From Candidatus Treponema caballi (GTDB lineage Bacteria > Spirochaetota > Spirochaetia > Treponematales > Treponemataceae), in NCBI GenBank assembly GCA_018066285.1, contig JAGHRS010000003.1, positions 118,767-182,766 on the forward strand: a stretch of DNA of 64,000 nucleotides, given 5' to 3'. Every line of letters starts with the position of its first letter. Positions within the stretch are counted from its first letter, which is position 1. This document shows positions 25,804 to 35,152 of the stretch, piece after piece. Under the pieces are notes generated by a model, which made no database searches, had not been told where the DNA came from, and saw nothing but the letters and a program-made list of their open reading frames with translations. The position numbers and the translations under genes are program-made.

Positions 25804-27352
25804 ATTCTACTCCAGTAAAAAGCGAGAACTGGCGGTACGCCTGGTTCTTCAGCATGCTAAATCCATTTTCAACCTGACAGCCGGCTTCTTCAGCCCGCTC
25901 CAGCATCGGGGTGCGTTCAGGGCTGTAAATGACGTCGTACACACATTCATGACCCTTGAATGAATAAAAATACAGCGGGTCGCGTTCTGCATCTGTAACA
26001 GGCTCGGCTGCAACATCAAACATGGAATTGTAGACGCCATCATCAGTTTTCTTCTCTTTTTTGACAGCACCCATGCCAATCGGTGTTGTCTGGATGATGA
26101 GGTCTGAGTATGTCTCAAGCAGGTCAGCATTCTCAGGACCGAGTTCCGCATATTGAAAACCGTAGTGTTCGGCAAGTTTCTTTGCTTTTGGCAGCGTCCG
26201 GTTGAAGATGCATGCCTTTCCGCGCAGTTGCTTTATGACATACGCCGTAGCCCGGGCTGCTCCTCCCGCACCGATGATTGCAACCTTTCTTCTTGCCAGA
26301 GTATCTGTTCCAAGGAAGTTGCACAAAGCCTGTTTCAGTCCGATTGCATCCGTATTGTAGCCAATCCATTCACCAAAGCGCTTGATTGCCGTGTTGCAGG
26401 CACCGATTTCTCCCACTTCAGCAGAAAGCTGCTGCATATCTGGCAGAATCTTCTCCTTGAACGGGATGGTGACCGACATGCCCTGAACACCGACGACATT
26501 GGCAAAATCGATTGCTTCTTCAATGCGCTGCGCTTTTATCGGAATGTAGACAGCATTCATACCATGCTCGCGGTAACCCTTGTTGTGGATGGCAGGACTG
26601 TCCGTTACTTCAAGCGGATAGCCGGTAATGCCATACAGTTCTGTGTTGCCGTCTATTGCGCGGAAATTATATGTCTCTGAAAGCGTAACCGGATCAATGT
26701 GTCCGATTGGTTTCATATTCTCAAGCTGTTCTGGAGCAGTTGTATATGAAAGGAAAGAACCGAGTCTTGCTGAAAGAATGCGGGAAGGCAGTCCATATGG
26801 ACCCATAACGGTAATGATACGTTCCTGGTCATCCATTTCCTTTGTCTGGGCGAAAATCTGCGTAACATCAGAAAGCGTACGCGCCATACAGGCAACTTTC
26901 GGAATCTCGTAACCTGTTGTCCTCATGGAGTCCATCATTTCAGCAAGGTTCCTGACCGGCGCATTCATATTGTGATAGCTCCGGATAACACGCGTATTGA
27001 AAGCAAGGGCGGCATCCTGCAGGCTTGGCACATGGTAGTCGCTTTCAAGGTCAATGTAGGCGAAGTTTTTGCGGGCATCCTGATCAGCAAATGCTAATGC
27101 GCGTGCAAAAAGCGTCGTACGGCTTGCCTCGCCTTCGTAGTACTGGCCGCCATCAATGCGCCTGCGGATTGTCAGGATGCAGGGGATTCCGGCCATTTCA
27201 GGGAAACGGCGGATGTTCAGGCGTTCATCGCTTGAAAGGTAATCAACGCGCAATTCGGCAACATCAATCCATGAACGGTACTTGTTGAGTATCGCAAGAT
27301 CTTCTTCCAGAGTTTTTCCGGTTAAGCACAGACAGATTTTAGGACGATGCAT
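25796..27352 (-). CDS. aroDE: Bifunctional 3-dehydroquinate dehydratase (type I)/shikimate dehydrogenase
   Basis: 518 aa from the ATG at 27352. Residues about 1-225 are a type I dehydroquinase (ELRVDYL early; YIDLESDY; VIRSYHNM with His; KVACMARTLSD with the Schiff-base Lys). Residues about 235-518 are shikimate dehydrogenase (GYPLEVTDSPAIHNKGY; VTIPFKEKIL with the catalytic Lys; NTDAIGLKQAL; NADPH loop GAGGAARA; NRTLPKAKKL). It catalyses steps 3 and 4 of the shikimate pathway. The fused order is known from plants and some bacteria. The frame extends to a GTG at 27364, but GGAG sits 7-8 nt before the ATG at 27352. Confidence 0.92.
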   Translation of the reverse strand: MHRPKICLCLTGKTLEEDLAILNKYRSWIDVAELRVDYLSSDERLNIRRFPEMAGIPCILTIRRRIDGGQYYEGEASRTTLFARALAFADQDARKNFAYIDLESDYHVPSLQDAALAFNTRVIRSYHNMNAPVRNLAEMMDSMRTTGYEIPKVACMARTLSDVTQIFAQTKEMDDQERIITVMGPYGLPSRILSARLGSFLSYTTAPEQLENMKPIGHIDPVTLSETYNFRAIDGNTELYGITGYPLEVTDSPAIHNKGYREHGMNAVYIPIKAQRIEEAIDFANVVGVQGMSVTIPFKEKILPDMQQLSAEVGEIGACNTAIKRFGEWIGYNTDAIGLKQALCNFLGTDTLARRKVAIIGAGGAARATAYVIKQLRGKACIFNRTLPKAKKLAEHYGFQYAELGPENADLLETYSDLIIQTTPIGMGAVKKEKKTDDGVYNSMFDVAAEPVTDAERDPLYFYSFKGHECVYDVIYSPERTPMLERAEEAGCQVENGFSMLKNQAYRQFSLFTGVEYE

Positions 27353-27497
27353 GGCTGACTCCACATTGTATATAATTGCACTTTTTTTGCATATTTTTGC
27401 AGTTTGACACTATTCTCGCATCAAAAAGCGTGATAGTATTATAGCATAATGGTTTATCGGGTGTAAACGCACTTTAATAACCAGAAAAGGAGTAACT

Positions 27498-27659
27498 ATG
27501 ACAAACAAGGAAGCGATCAAAGCATTGGAAACACTGCGGACATATACAGCTGCAGGTCTTCTTGATGTTGTTACATACGTAACAGAGGTCATCAAAAAAC
27601 TGGATGCTGCCGGTATTTCAGACCCACTTAACACAGACTTCACACCGTTGAAGAAATAA
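27498..27659 (+). CDS. Small protein, 53 aa, function unknown
   Basis: ATG at 27498 with AAAGGAG upstream at 27486-27492 and stop at 27659. The sequence starts MTNKEAIKALETLRTYT and is predicted to be mostly helical, with an amphipathic LDVVTYVTEVIKKLDAA stretch; no membrane segment or known motif. The strong ribosome site and sensible codon use support a real gene. It is 38 nt before the NhaC-type antiporter gene and could be co-transcribed with it. Confidence 0.6.
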   Translation: MTNKEAIKALETLRTYTAAGLLDVVTYVTEVIKKLDAAGISDPLNTDFTPLKK

Positions 27660-27697
27660 AACGTGGATAAAAACTTAATATACAGGATGTATAAAAA

Positions 27698-29215
27698 ATG
27701 ATAGGAACATTTTGGTCATTAGTGCCTGCAATTGTAGCTATTGTTCTGGCACTTCTTACAAAGGAAGTTTATTCTTCACTCTTTATTGGTATTGTCATTG
27801 GCGCAGTTTTCTTTGCGATTGACGGTGGTCTTGGCTTTACCGGTTTTATGAACCAGCTGGTAGGCGATGGATTCGTCAGCAATCTTGCAGATTCCGGTAA
27901 TGTCGGTATTCTGATTTTCCTGGTTCTGCTCGGTGGAATGGTTGCCCTTATGAACAGAGCTGGCGGTTCTGCCGCTTTCGGTAACTGGGCAAAAAAGCAC
28001 ATCAAGACAAAGGTTGGTGCACAGGCCGCAACAATCGTTCTTGGTATGCTCATCTTTATCGATGACTATTTCAACTGTCTTACCGTAGGTTCTGTAATGA
28101 AGCCGGTTACAGACAAATATGGCGTTTCAAAGGAAAAACTGGCATACCTCATTGATGCAACTGCTGCTCCAATATGTATCATTGCTCCTGTTTCTTCATG
28201 GGCAGCTGCAGTTTCAGGCTTCGTAACAGAAGGTGAAAATGGTATCGGCCTTTTCATAACAGCCATTCCGTTCAACTTCTATGCATTGCTGACACTCATC
28301 ATGATGTTCGCTATGGTTTTCATGCGTTTTGAATACGGAGAAATGTCAACGTACGAAAAAGCACTTACTGTCATGAGTGAAGCAGGTGTTAACGAGGAAG
28401 TTGAAACAAAGGGAAAGGTCATTGATTTGATTCTCCCTGTCGTTGTCCTTATTGTTCTGTGCGTTCTCGGCATGATTTATTCAGGCGGTTTCTTTGATCA
28501 AGAATCTGGCGACTATCACAATTTTGTCTTAGCATTCTCAGATTGTGATTCTGCTGTCGGTCTTTCACTCGGTTCATTTGGAGCAATCATCTTCACAATC
28601 ATCTACTTCGTCTGCCGTAAAGTACTTACATTCAAGGAAACCATGGAATGCATTCCAGACGGATTCAAGGCAATGGTTCCTGCAATTCTGATTCTGACCC
28701 TTGCATGGACTCTGAATGGTATTACAGCAACGCTTGGTGCTGATGTATATGTTGCAGGCCTCATTGAAAAGTCTGCAGGTTCACTCAAACTGTTCCTGCC
28801 AGCAATCATATTCATTATTGCCTGTCTGCTTTCGTTTGCAACCGGTACTTCATGGGGTACCTTCGGTATTCTTATCCCTATCTGCATCATGGCTTTCCCA
28901 ACCGGTGCAATCCGCATTATTTCAATGTCAGCCTGTATGGCAGGTTCTGTCTGCGGTGACCACTGTTCACCAATTTCAGATACAACAATCATGGCTTCTG
29001 CAGGCGCTCAATGCAACCACGTTAATCACGTTTCCACACAGCTTCCATATGCGGTTTCAGCTGCAGCAATCTCATTCATCGGCTATATCGTAGCCGGTCT
29101 TACAATGAATCTCGGCATTGTAGCAGCAGGCATCATCTCCTGGGCAGTAATACTCGTTGTCCAGTTCGCCTTCCTGTTCTTCATGAAAGCAAGACAAGCT
29201 AAGAAAGCTGAATAA
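27698..29215 (+). CDS. nhaC: Na+/H+ antiporter, NhaC family
   Basis: 505 aa with about 11-12 hydrophobic helices from the first residues (FWSLVPAIVAIVLALLTKEVYSS cut here to the pattern). Family signs: FIDDYFNCLTVGSVMKP in the first half, TGTSWGTFGILIPI and SGSVCGDHCSPISDTT-type sequence (here AGSVCGDHCSPISDTT) in the second. Predicted to exchange Na+ (or an organic cation/acid) for protons in the inner membrane; NhaC-like proteins also include malate/lactate and other exchangers. A strong terminator follows. Confidence 0.85.
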   Translation: MIGTFWSLVPAIVAIVLALLTKEVYSSLFIGIVIGAVFFAIDGGLGFTGFMNQLVGDGFVSNLADSGNVGILIFLVLLGGMVALMNRAGGSAAFGNWAKKHIKTKVGAQAATIVLGMLIFIDDYFNCLTVGSVMKPVTDKYGVSKEKLAYLIDATAAPICIIAPVSSWAAAVSGFVTEGENGIGLFITAIPFNFYALLTLIMMFAMVFMRFEYGEMSTYEKALTVMSEAGVNEEVETKGKVIDLILPVVVLIVLCVLGMIYSGGFFDQESGDYHNFVLAFSDCDSAVGLSLGSFGAIIFTIIYFVCRKVLTFKETMECIPDGFKAMVPAILILTLAWTLNGITATLGADVYVAGLIEKSAGSLKLFLPAIIFIIACLLSFATGTSWGTFGILIPICIMAFPTGAIRIISMSACMAGSVCGDHCSPISDTTIMASAGAQCNHVNHVSTQLPYAVSAAAISFIGYIVAGLTMNLGIVAAGIISWAVILVVQFAFLFFMKARQAKKAE

Positions 29216-29292
29216 CAGATAAGCAAGCAGGCGTGTCCCAGTCTGCCAGCTCCCTTATCTCACTTGTTCTGCTTTTATAAGCCAAAACCAAA

Positions 29293-29329
29293 AAGAAGAC
29301 CCGCTCAAATGAGCGGGTCTTCTTTTTTT
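29293..29329 (+). terminator. Strong rho-independent terminator after nhaC
   Basis: A perfect 14-bp stem (29293-29306 with 29311-29324), loop AAAT, then a T-run. The A-run on the other side makes it potentially bidirectional, which suits the convergent mglC end. Confidence 0.9.
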
Positions 29330-29377
29330 GGGAACTAATCATGAAAGAGAAGGTGCGCCCCCTTCTCTCTCATGCTC

Positions 29378-31090
29378 TTACTTACGCTTCAGGTATTTGA
29401 CGCTATCAAGTGCAACTGCTGCGATAAGGATGAATCCCTTGAAAACGAACTGCAGGTTTGTGTCGATTCCGAGGAAGGTCAGACAGTAAGTCAGGCCGGT
29501 AAAGATGATGACACCGAGAACAGCGCCGCGGATTTTTCCGATACCGCCGTTAAACGAAATACCACCGACAACGCAGGCTGCAATGGCGTCGAGCTCGAAT
29601 CCCTGTCCTGTTCCAGCACTTGCGTTTGCACGGAATGCTTCAAGGAACGCGCCGCATCCGTAGAAGACGCCGGCCATGATGAAGATTCCCATCGTAACGC
29701 CCACGACGTTGATGCCGCTTACTGCAGCCGCTTCAGCGTTACCACCGACAGCGTACATATTCTTGCCGAATGTCGTCTTATTCCAGATGAACCACGCCAC
29801 GATAATCGCGAAGATTGCCGGAATAATCAGTTTAGGGAACGTAATCAGATTGCCGTTTGCAATGCCAAGAATCCAGCGGCCGCCAATCAGATCCTTGATT
29901 TCAGCATCAATTGAACCGACCGGCGTTCCTGATGTTCCGAAGAAGAGAAGTCCGTAGATTATCAGCTGTGAAGAAAGAGTGGAGATAAACGGATGAATCT
30001 TGAACTTTGCCGACCAGAAGCCTGAGAAGCAGCTGAATGCAACACAGAGCGCTATTGAAAGTCCCAGTGCCATGGCGAGACGGCCAGCCATCGGAAGACC
30101 GGTGAAATCCCACGGTTCCATACCGAAGAACGTAACAATGTTCTTTGTCGGGTGCAGGATAAGGCCTGTGGTAACAGCACCGAGCGCAACCATACGGCAG
30201 ATGGAAAGGTCAGTACCAGCTATAAGAATAAGTCCTGCAACACCAAGTGCGTAGAACATACGTGTCGAAGACTGCTCCAGGATAGTGAAAATGTTCGGCA
30301 GGGAGAAAAGCCGTCCGTTTCCAGAAAGAGGAGCAATGATAATACAAACAATAAAGAACACGAGGATTGCAAGATACAGTCCGTTATCAAGCAGGAACTG
30401 TGACATCTTGAACTGATAGGCATAGTTCTTCAGTCCGAGCTGGAAATCCTCACCGGCATTTGCACGGCCATTACGAAGAGCACGGTTTGTCTGGACATGG
30501 TCGACAAAAGCCTGATTGCGCGCATCCTTGCAGCGACCAACTTCAGTCTGGAACTTGCTCTTTGCATCAAACAAATCTGAAGAGCACTCAAACTTTGCAA
30601 CTTCCTTCTCTTCCTTTGAAGCAAGCTTTGCGATACGTGCCTTTGCAGCAGCCTTAATGTCAGCGACCTGCTTTTTGTAGGCAGCCGTAATCTGAGCCTG
30701 AAGCGCCTTCTGCTCTTCATCCACCTGCTGCACGTACGCTTTTGAAATGACGTTGGCATAAGCGACAGATGCCTTTGTAAGCTCTTTCTTCTCTGCTTTG
30801 TTGGCAGCGGCTACTTTCCGGGCTTCAGCAATCTGAGTCTTGCAGTCAGCGAGAATCTTAGCGCACTCGTCTTTTTCAAGCATGCGGTTTTTCTTTGCAG
30901 ACGCAATTTCCTGACGCAGATCGTTGATCTTATTCACGCCGTCCTTGCGCAGGTCTTCAAGAGCAGCCTTGTATTTCTGCAATACTTCGTCTTCATCCAG
31001 TGGCTTAACAGCCTTGGAAGCAACCAGTTCAGGCAGCTTGTTGAGCGCCTCTGACTGTAATTTCATTATCTCTTCCATTTTTTCAGACAT
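29378..31090 (-). CDS. mglC: Galactose/methyl-galactoside ABC transporter permease with long N-terminal extension
   Basis: 570 aa. Residues about 245-570 are a normal MglC-type permease of the BPD-transp-2 family (YLAILVFFIVCI as first helix, GLILIAGTDLSICRMVAL, GGNAEAAAVSGINV, CVVGGISFNGGIG). Residues 1-230 are a hydrophilic, Lys/Glu/Ala-rich, coiled-coil-like extension (for example LTKASVAYANVISKAYVQQV and QITAAYKKQVADIKAAAKAR) that ordinary MglC proteins of about 340 residues lack. It should lie in the cytoplasm. It ends the mglBAC unit; mglA lies 10 nt upstream. Confidence 0.88.
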   Translation of the reverse strand: MSEKMEEIMKLQSEALNKLPELVASKAVKPLDEDEVLQKYKAALEDLRKDGVNKINDLRQEIASAKKNRMLEKDECAKILADCKTQIAEARKVAAANKAEKKELTKASVAYANVISKAYVQQVDEEQKALQAQITAAYKKQVADIKAAAKARIAKLASKEEKEVAKFECSSDLFDAKSKFQTEVGRCKDARNQAFVDHVQTNRALRNGRANAGEDFQLGLKNYAYQFKMSQFLLDNGLYLAILVFFIVCIIIAPLSGNGRLFSLPNIFTILEQSSTRMFYALGVAGLILIAGTDLSICRMVALGAVTTGLILHPTKNIVTFFGMEPWDFTGLPMAGRLAMALGLSIALCVAFSCFSGFWSAKFKIHPFISTLSSQLIIYGLLFFGTSGTPVGSIDAEIKDLIGGRWILGIANGNLITFPKLIIPAIFAIIVAWFIWNKTTFGKNMYAVGGNAEAAAVSGINVVGVTMGIFIMAGVFYGCGAFLEAFRANASAGTGQGFELDAIAACVVGGISFNGGIGKIRGAVLGVIIFTGLTYCLTFLGIDTNLQFVFKGFILIAAVALDSVKYLKRK

Positions 31091-31100
31091 ACTTACTCCT

Positions 31101-32594
31101 TTATAAATACTTTGCAGAAAGCCGCAAGAGCTCTTCCTGATTTGTTTCTTTAGTGTTTACAATGCCGGCAAGCCTGTGATTCGACATGACGGCAATCCTG
31201 TTGGTTATGCCTAAGATTTCAGGCATTTCGCTTGATACGACAATAACGGTCTTTCCTTCTTTAGCCATCTGGATGATGAGCTGGTAAATCTCGTATTTCG
31301 CACCGACATCAATACCGCGCGTAGGCTCATCCATAAGGAAGATGTCCGGGCTGCGCTCAAGCCACTTTCCGATGATGACCTTCTGCTGGTTTCCACCACT
31401 GAGGGAGCTGATGCACTCATCCGCTGACACGCACTTTGTGTGCATTGTCTTGATTTCGCGGTTGGCAGCATCTGCCATCTTCCGTTCGTTCAGGATACCG
31501 GCAGTCTTGTACGCTTCCAGATTAGTGATGACTGTATTGAACTTGATGGTGTCCTTGCCGAACATGCCGTTCAACTTGCGCTCTTCAGTAACAAGTGCGA
31601 AGTTATATTCCATCGCTTCCTTGCTGCTGTTGAAGCGGAGTTTCTTTCCGCCCAGAATCATCTCACCGGATGCAACGGTACGCACGCCGAACAGCGACTC
31701 AAGCAGCTCACTGCGGCCGGCACCGACCAGTCCGTACAAGCCGAAAATCTCGCCTTTCTTCACCGTGAAAGAAATGTCTTCGAGCACCGGATCGTACTTG
31801 GTCGTCCAGTTCCGTACCTCGAAGTAGTCTTCGCCAGGCGTGTTGTCCACATCCGGATAGCGCTTGTCGAGAGAACGGCCGACCATAGCGGCAATCAGCT
31901 CATCCATACCGGTTTCCTTAACCGGCTTTGACATGACCATCTTTCCGTCGCGGAGAACAGCGACTTCATCACATATTTCAAAAATCTCATCAATCTTGTG
32001 AGAAATATATACAAAAGAAACGCCCTTGCTCCTAAGGTCGTTTACTATAGAAAACAGCTTCTTTACTTCACGCTCTGTCAGAGACGACGTCGGCTCATCC
32101 AGAACGATGATTTTTGCATCATAAGAAACGGCCTTTGCAATTTCGACCATCTGCCGCTGTGAAACGGACATCTTTCTCATGATTGCCTTAGGGTTTACAT
32201 TCATGTTGAGAGACGCAAACAGCTGGGTACTCTCACGGGCCATTCTGGCCTCATCAATAACTCCGAAACGCTTTGGGTATCTGCCCAGGAAAAGATTGTC
32301 AGTAACGGTGCGGTCCAGACACTGATTCAATTCCTGATGAACCATGGCAACGCCATTTTCAAGAGCATCTTTCGGATTCTGAAAGTCGACAGGTTTTCCT
32401 GCCAGATTGATTTGCCCTTCATCCTTTGCATAGATTCCGAACAGACATTTCATCATGGTGGATTTTCCGGCACCGTTTTCGCCCATAAGGCCCATAACCG
32501 TACCCTTTTTCACCGTCAGGTTGATGCCGTCCAGAACTTTGTTCTTGGCAAATGACTTGGACAGATTTTTAATTTCGAGCACTATTTCATCCAT
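31101..32594 (-). CDS. mglA: Galactose/methyl-galactoside ABC transporter ATP-binding protein
   Basis: About 497 aa with two ABC domains. The first has GENGAGKST (Walker A, about 38-46), VSQRQMVEIAKAVSYDAK (signature/ABC region) and VLDEPTSSLT (Walker B). The second has GLVGAGRSELLE (degenerate Walker A), LSGGNQQKVIIGKWL (signature) and LMDEPTRGIDVG. It powers sugar uptake with MglB and MglC. The start at 32594 is chosen over an upstream in-frame ATG at 32645, since GAGGG precedes it and the upstream part lies in the terminator hairpin. Confidence 0.94.
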   Translation of the reverse strand: MDEIVLEIKNLSKSFAKNKVLDGINLTVKKGTVMGLMGENGAGKSTMMKCLFGIYAKDEGQINLAGKPVDFQNPKDALENGVAMVHQELNQCLDRTVTDNLFLGRYPKRFGVIDEARMARESTQLFASLNMNVNPKAIMRKMSVSQRQMVEIAKAVSYDAKIIVLDEPTSSLTEREVKKLFSIVNDLRSKGVSFVYISHKIDEIFEICDEVAVLRDGKMVMSKPVKETGMDELIAAMVGRSLDKRYPDVDNTPGEDYFEVRNWTTKYDPVLEDISFTVKKGEIFGLYGLVGAGRSELLESLFGVRTVASGEMILGGKKLRFNSSKEAMEYNFALVTEERKLNGMFGKDTIKFNTVITNLEAYKTAGILNERKMADAANREIKTMHTKCVSADECISSLSGGNQQKVIIGKWLERSPDIFLMDEPTRGIDVGAKYEIYQLIIQMAKEGKTVIVVSSEMPEILGITNRIAVMSNHRLAGIVNTKETNQEELLRLSAKYL

Positions 32595-32617
32595 AAAAAT
32601 CCCTCGCTTTTTTAACA

Positions 32618-32660
32618 AAAAAGCCTGCAAAAACCGGCATAGCAAGTTTTAGCAGGCTTT
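32618..32660 (-). terminator. Intercistronic terminator/attenuator between mglB and mglA
   Basis: AAGCCTGC (32621-32628) pairs with GCAGGCTT (32652-32659). Read on the minus strand, a T-run follows. Partial read-through would give more binding protein than transporter. Confidence 0.65.
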
Positions 32661-32681
32661 ATCCCTCATGCTGTCAGCAGA

Positions 32682-33920
<1,239 letters not shown>

Positions 33921-33928
33921 TTAAATTT

Positions 33929-33957
33929 GTTATACACCCAGTTTAAGCGCTTGTCAA
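33929..33957 (-). promoter_or_regulatory. mglB promoter
   Basis: On the minus strand TTGACA (33957-33952), 17-bp spacer and TATAAC (33934-33929): near-consensus. The operator at 33918-33901 would lie at about +5 to +22, a position where bound repressor blocks elongation. Confidence 0.75.
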
Positions 33958-34060
33958 ATAAAATTTGTAATATGTATTTAAATTTATTTAAAAATTGCGA
34001 TTTCACAGCTTTTTGCTAACTTATTCTTGAAAATTCTCTAAATTGGCGTTACTGTAATAG

Positions 34061-34074
34061 CGTGTACGAACACG
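34061..34074. promoter_or_regulatory. Operator O2: second copy of the CGTGTNCGAACACG site
   Basis: CGTGTACGAACACG matches the core of O1 with one change and lies 30 bp before the regulator start. The two sites, about 158 bp apart, suit autoregulation or looping. Confidence 0.65.
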
Positions 34075-34103
34075 TGTCTGTTTTCTGTTCGTAAGGATAT
34101 GTT

Positions 34104-35114
34104 ATGACTCTTGCTGAAATTGCTGAATATGCTCATGTCTCAAAGGGAACGGTCGACCGCGTCATCCATCACAGGGCCGGCGTTTCAGAACGCACCAGAA
34201 AGCTCATAGAATCGATAATAGAGGAATACGGCTGTGAGACAAACCCGATAGCCGCACAGTTGAAAATAAACAAGGAATTCATTATAGGCGTACTTCTTCC
34301 TCCGCTTGAAGATGGCGGAGGATACTACGCTGCACTGCTGAAAGGGCTGCGTCGTGCAGAAGAAGACTTGAAAGCCTTTAAAATCAAGCTTGACTGCATG
34401 TTCTTTGACAGGACGATTCCCGGTGAAGCGTATAACCGAGGGAAAGAGCTGCTTTCCCATAAGCTGGACGCGTTCATTACCATGCCAGTTGTGCCGCAGG
34501 AGTTTTCAGACCTGATTCCTCTTATCGGAGACCTTCCGTATGTGTTTATCGACACTCCGCTCGGTGTCACCCAGCCTATCCTCACCATTGCACAAAACCC
34601 GTACAAAGGCGGTTACTGTGCCGGTAGAATAATGAAGATGATCCGGGGAAGCGGCACATTTGCCTGCATACGCATGTTTCAGTCAGCATACAATCTGCGG
34701 GAACGCGTCCGCGGTTTTACAGACTTCTTCGCCAATGATTCTGGCTCACGCATCATTGACACCATCTGCTCTGATTTCTCCAATTCAGGAATCTACAACT
34801 TCATGGAAACGCTGTTTGCTGAACATCCGGACATTTCAGGCATCTTCATTCCGCATTCGGAAGTACACCTGGCCTCATACTATCTGATTAATCACGGATT
34901 AAAGAATAAAGTCACCGTCATTGGATATGATCTTCAACCCAGCAACAAGGCTGGTCTCGCAGATGGAAGCATAGACTGTATTCTTGGTCAGCGTCCGGAA
35001 GACCAGGGATTTGAGGCTGTCTATAAACTGTATCAGCTGTGCATCCTGCACCAGGATATTCCTGCACAGATTGATGTTCCGATAGACATTTATTTCAGGG
35101 AAAATATCATTTAG
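34104..35114 (+). CDS. LacI-family transcriptional regulator (probable mgl regulator)
   Basis: 336 aa. The N-terminal helix-turn-helix (TLAEIAEYAHVSKGTVDRVIHHRAGVSERTR, cut here to its family pattern: LAEIA, SKGTVDRVI, VSERTR) is followed by a type I periplasmic-binding-like sensor domain (about 60-336: IGVLLPPLEDGGGYYAALLKGL, DAFITMPVVP, TVIGYDLQPSN). It diverges from mglBAC across two matching palindromes, so a repressor or regulator of sugar uptake is the natural reading. AAGGAT lies before the ATG. The ligand is unknown. Confidence 0.88.
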   Translation: MTLAEIAEYAHVSKGTVDRVIHHRAGVSERTRKLIESIIEEYGCETNPIAAQLKINKEFIIGVLLPPLEDGGGYYAALLKGLRRAEEDLKAFKIKLDCMFFDRTIPGEAYNRGKELLSHKLDAFITMPVVPQEFSDLIPLIGDLPYVFIDTPLGVTQPILTIAQNPYKGGYCAGRIMKMIRGSGTFACIRMFQSAYNLRERVRGFTDFFANDSGSRIIDTICSDFSNSGIYNFMETLFAEHPDISGIFIPHSEVHLASYYLINHGLKNKVTVIGYDLQPSNKAGLADGSIDCILGQRPEDQGFEAVYKLYQLCILHQDIPAQIDVPIDIYFRENII

Positions 35115-35116
35115 TC

Positions 35117-35150
35117 AAAGAAAGGGTGAGAACCTGCTCACCCTTTCTTT
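35117..35150. terminator. Hairpin between lacI-type gene and PASTA gene
   Basis: A perfect 14-bp stem, AAAGAAAGGGTGAG (35117-35130) with CTCACCCTTTCTTT (35137-35150), loop AACCTG. It lies between convergent genes; the stem ends supply the A and T runs. Confidence 0.75.
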
Positions 35151-35152
35151 CA

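Noticed and set aside
29216..29290. Small RNA gene after nhaC
   Set aside because: Only the terminator hairpin is convincing; no promoter or other structure was seen.
30152..31106. Plus-strand open frames inside the mglC extension
   Set aside because: No ribosome sites or motifs; the extension itself is in frame with the permease core.
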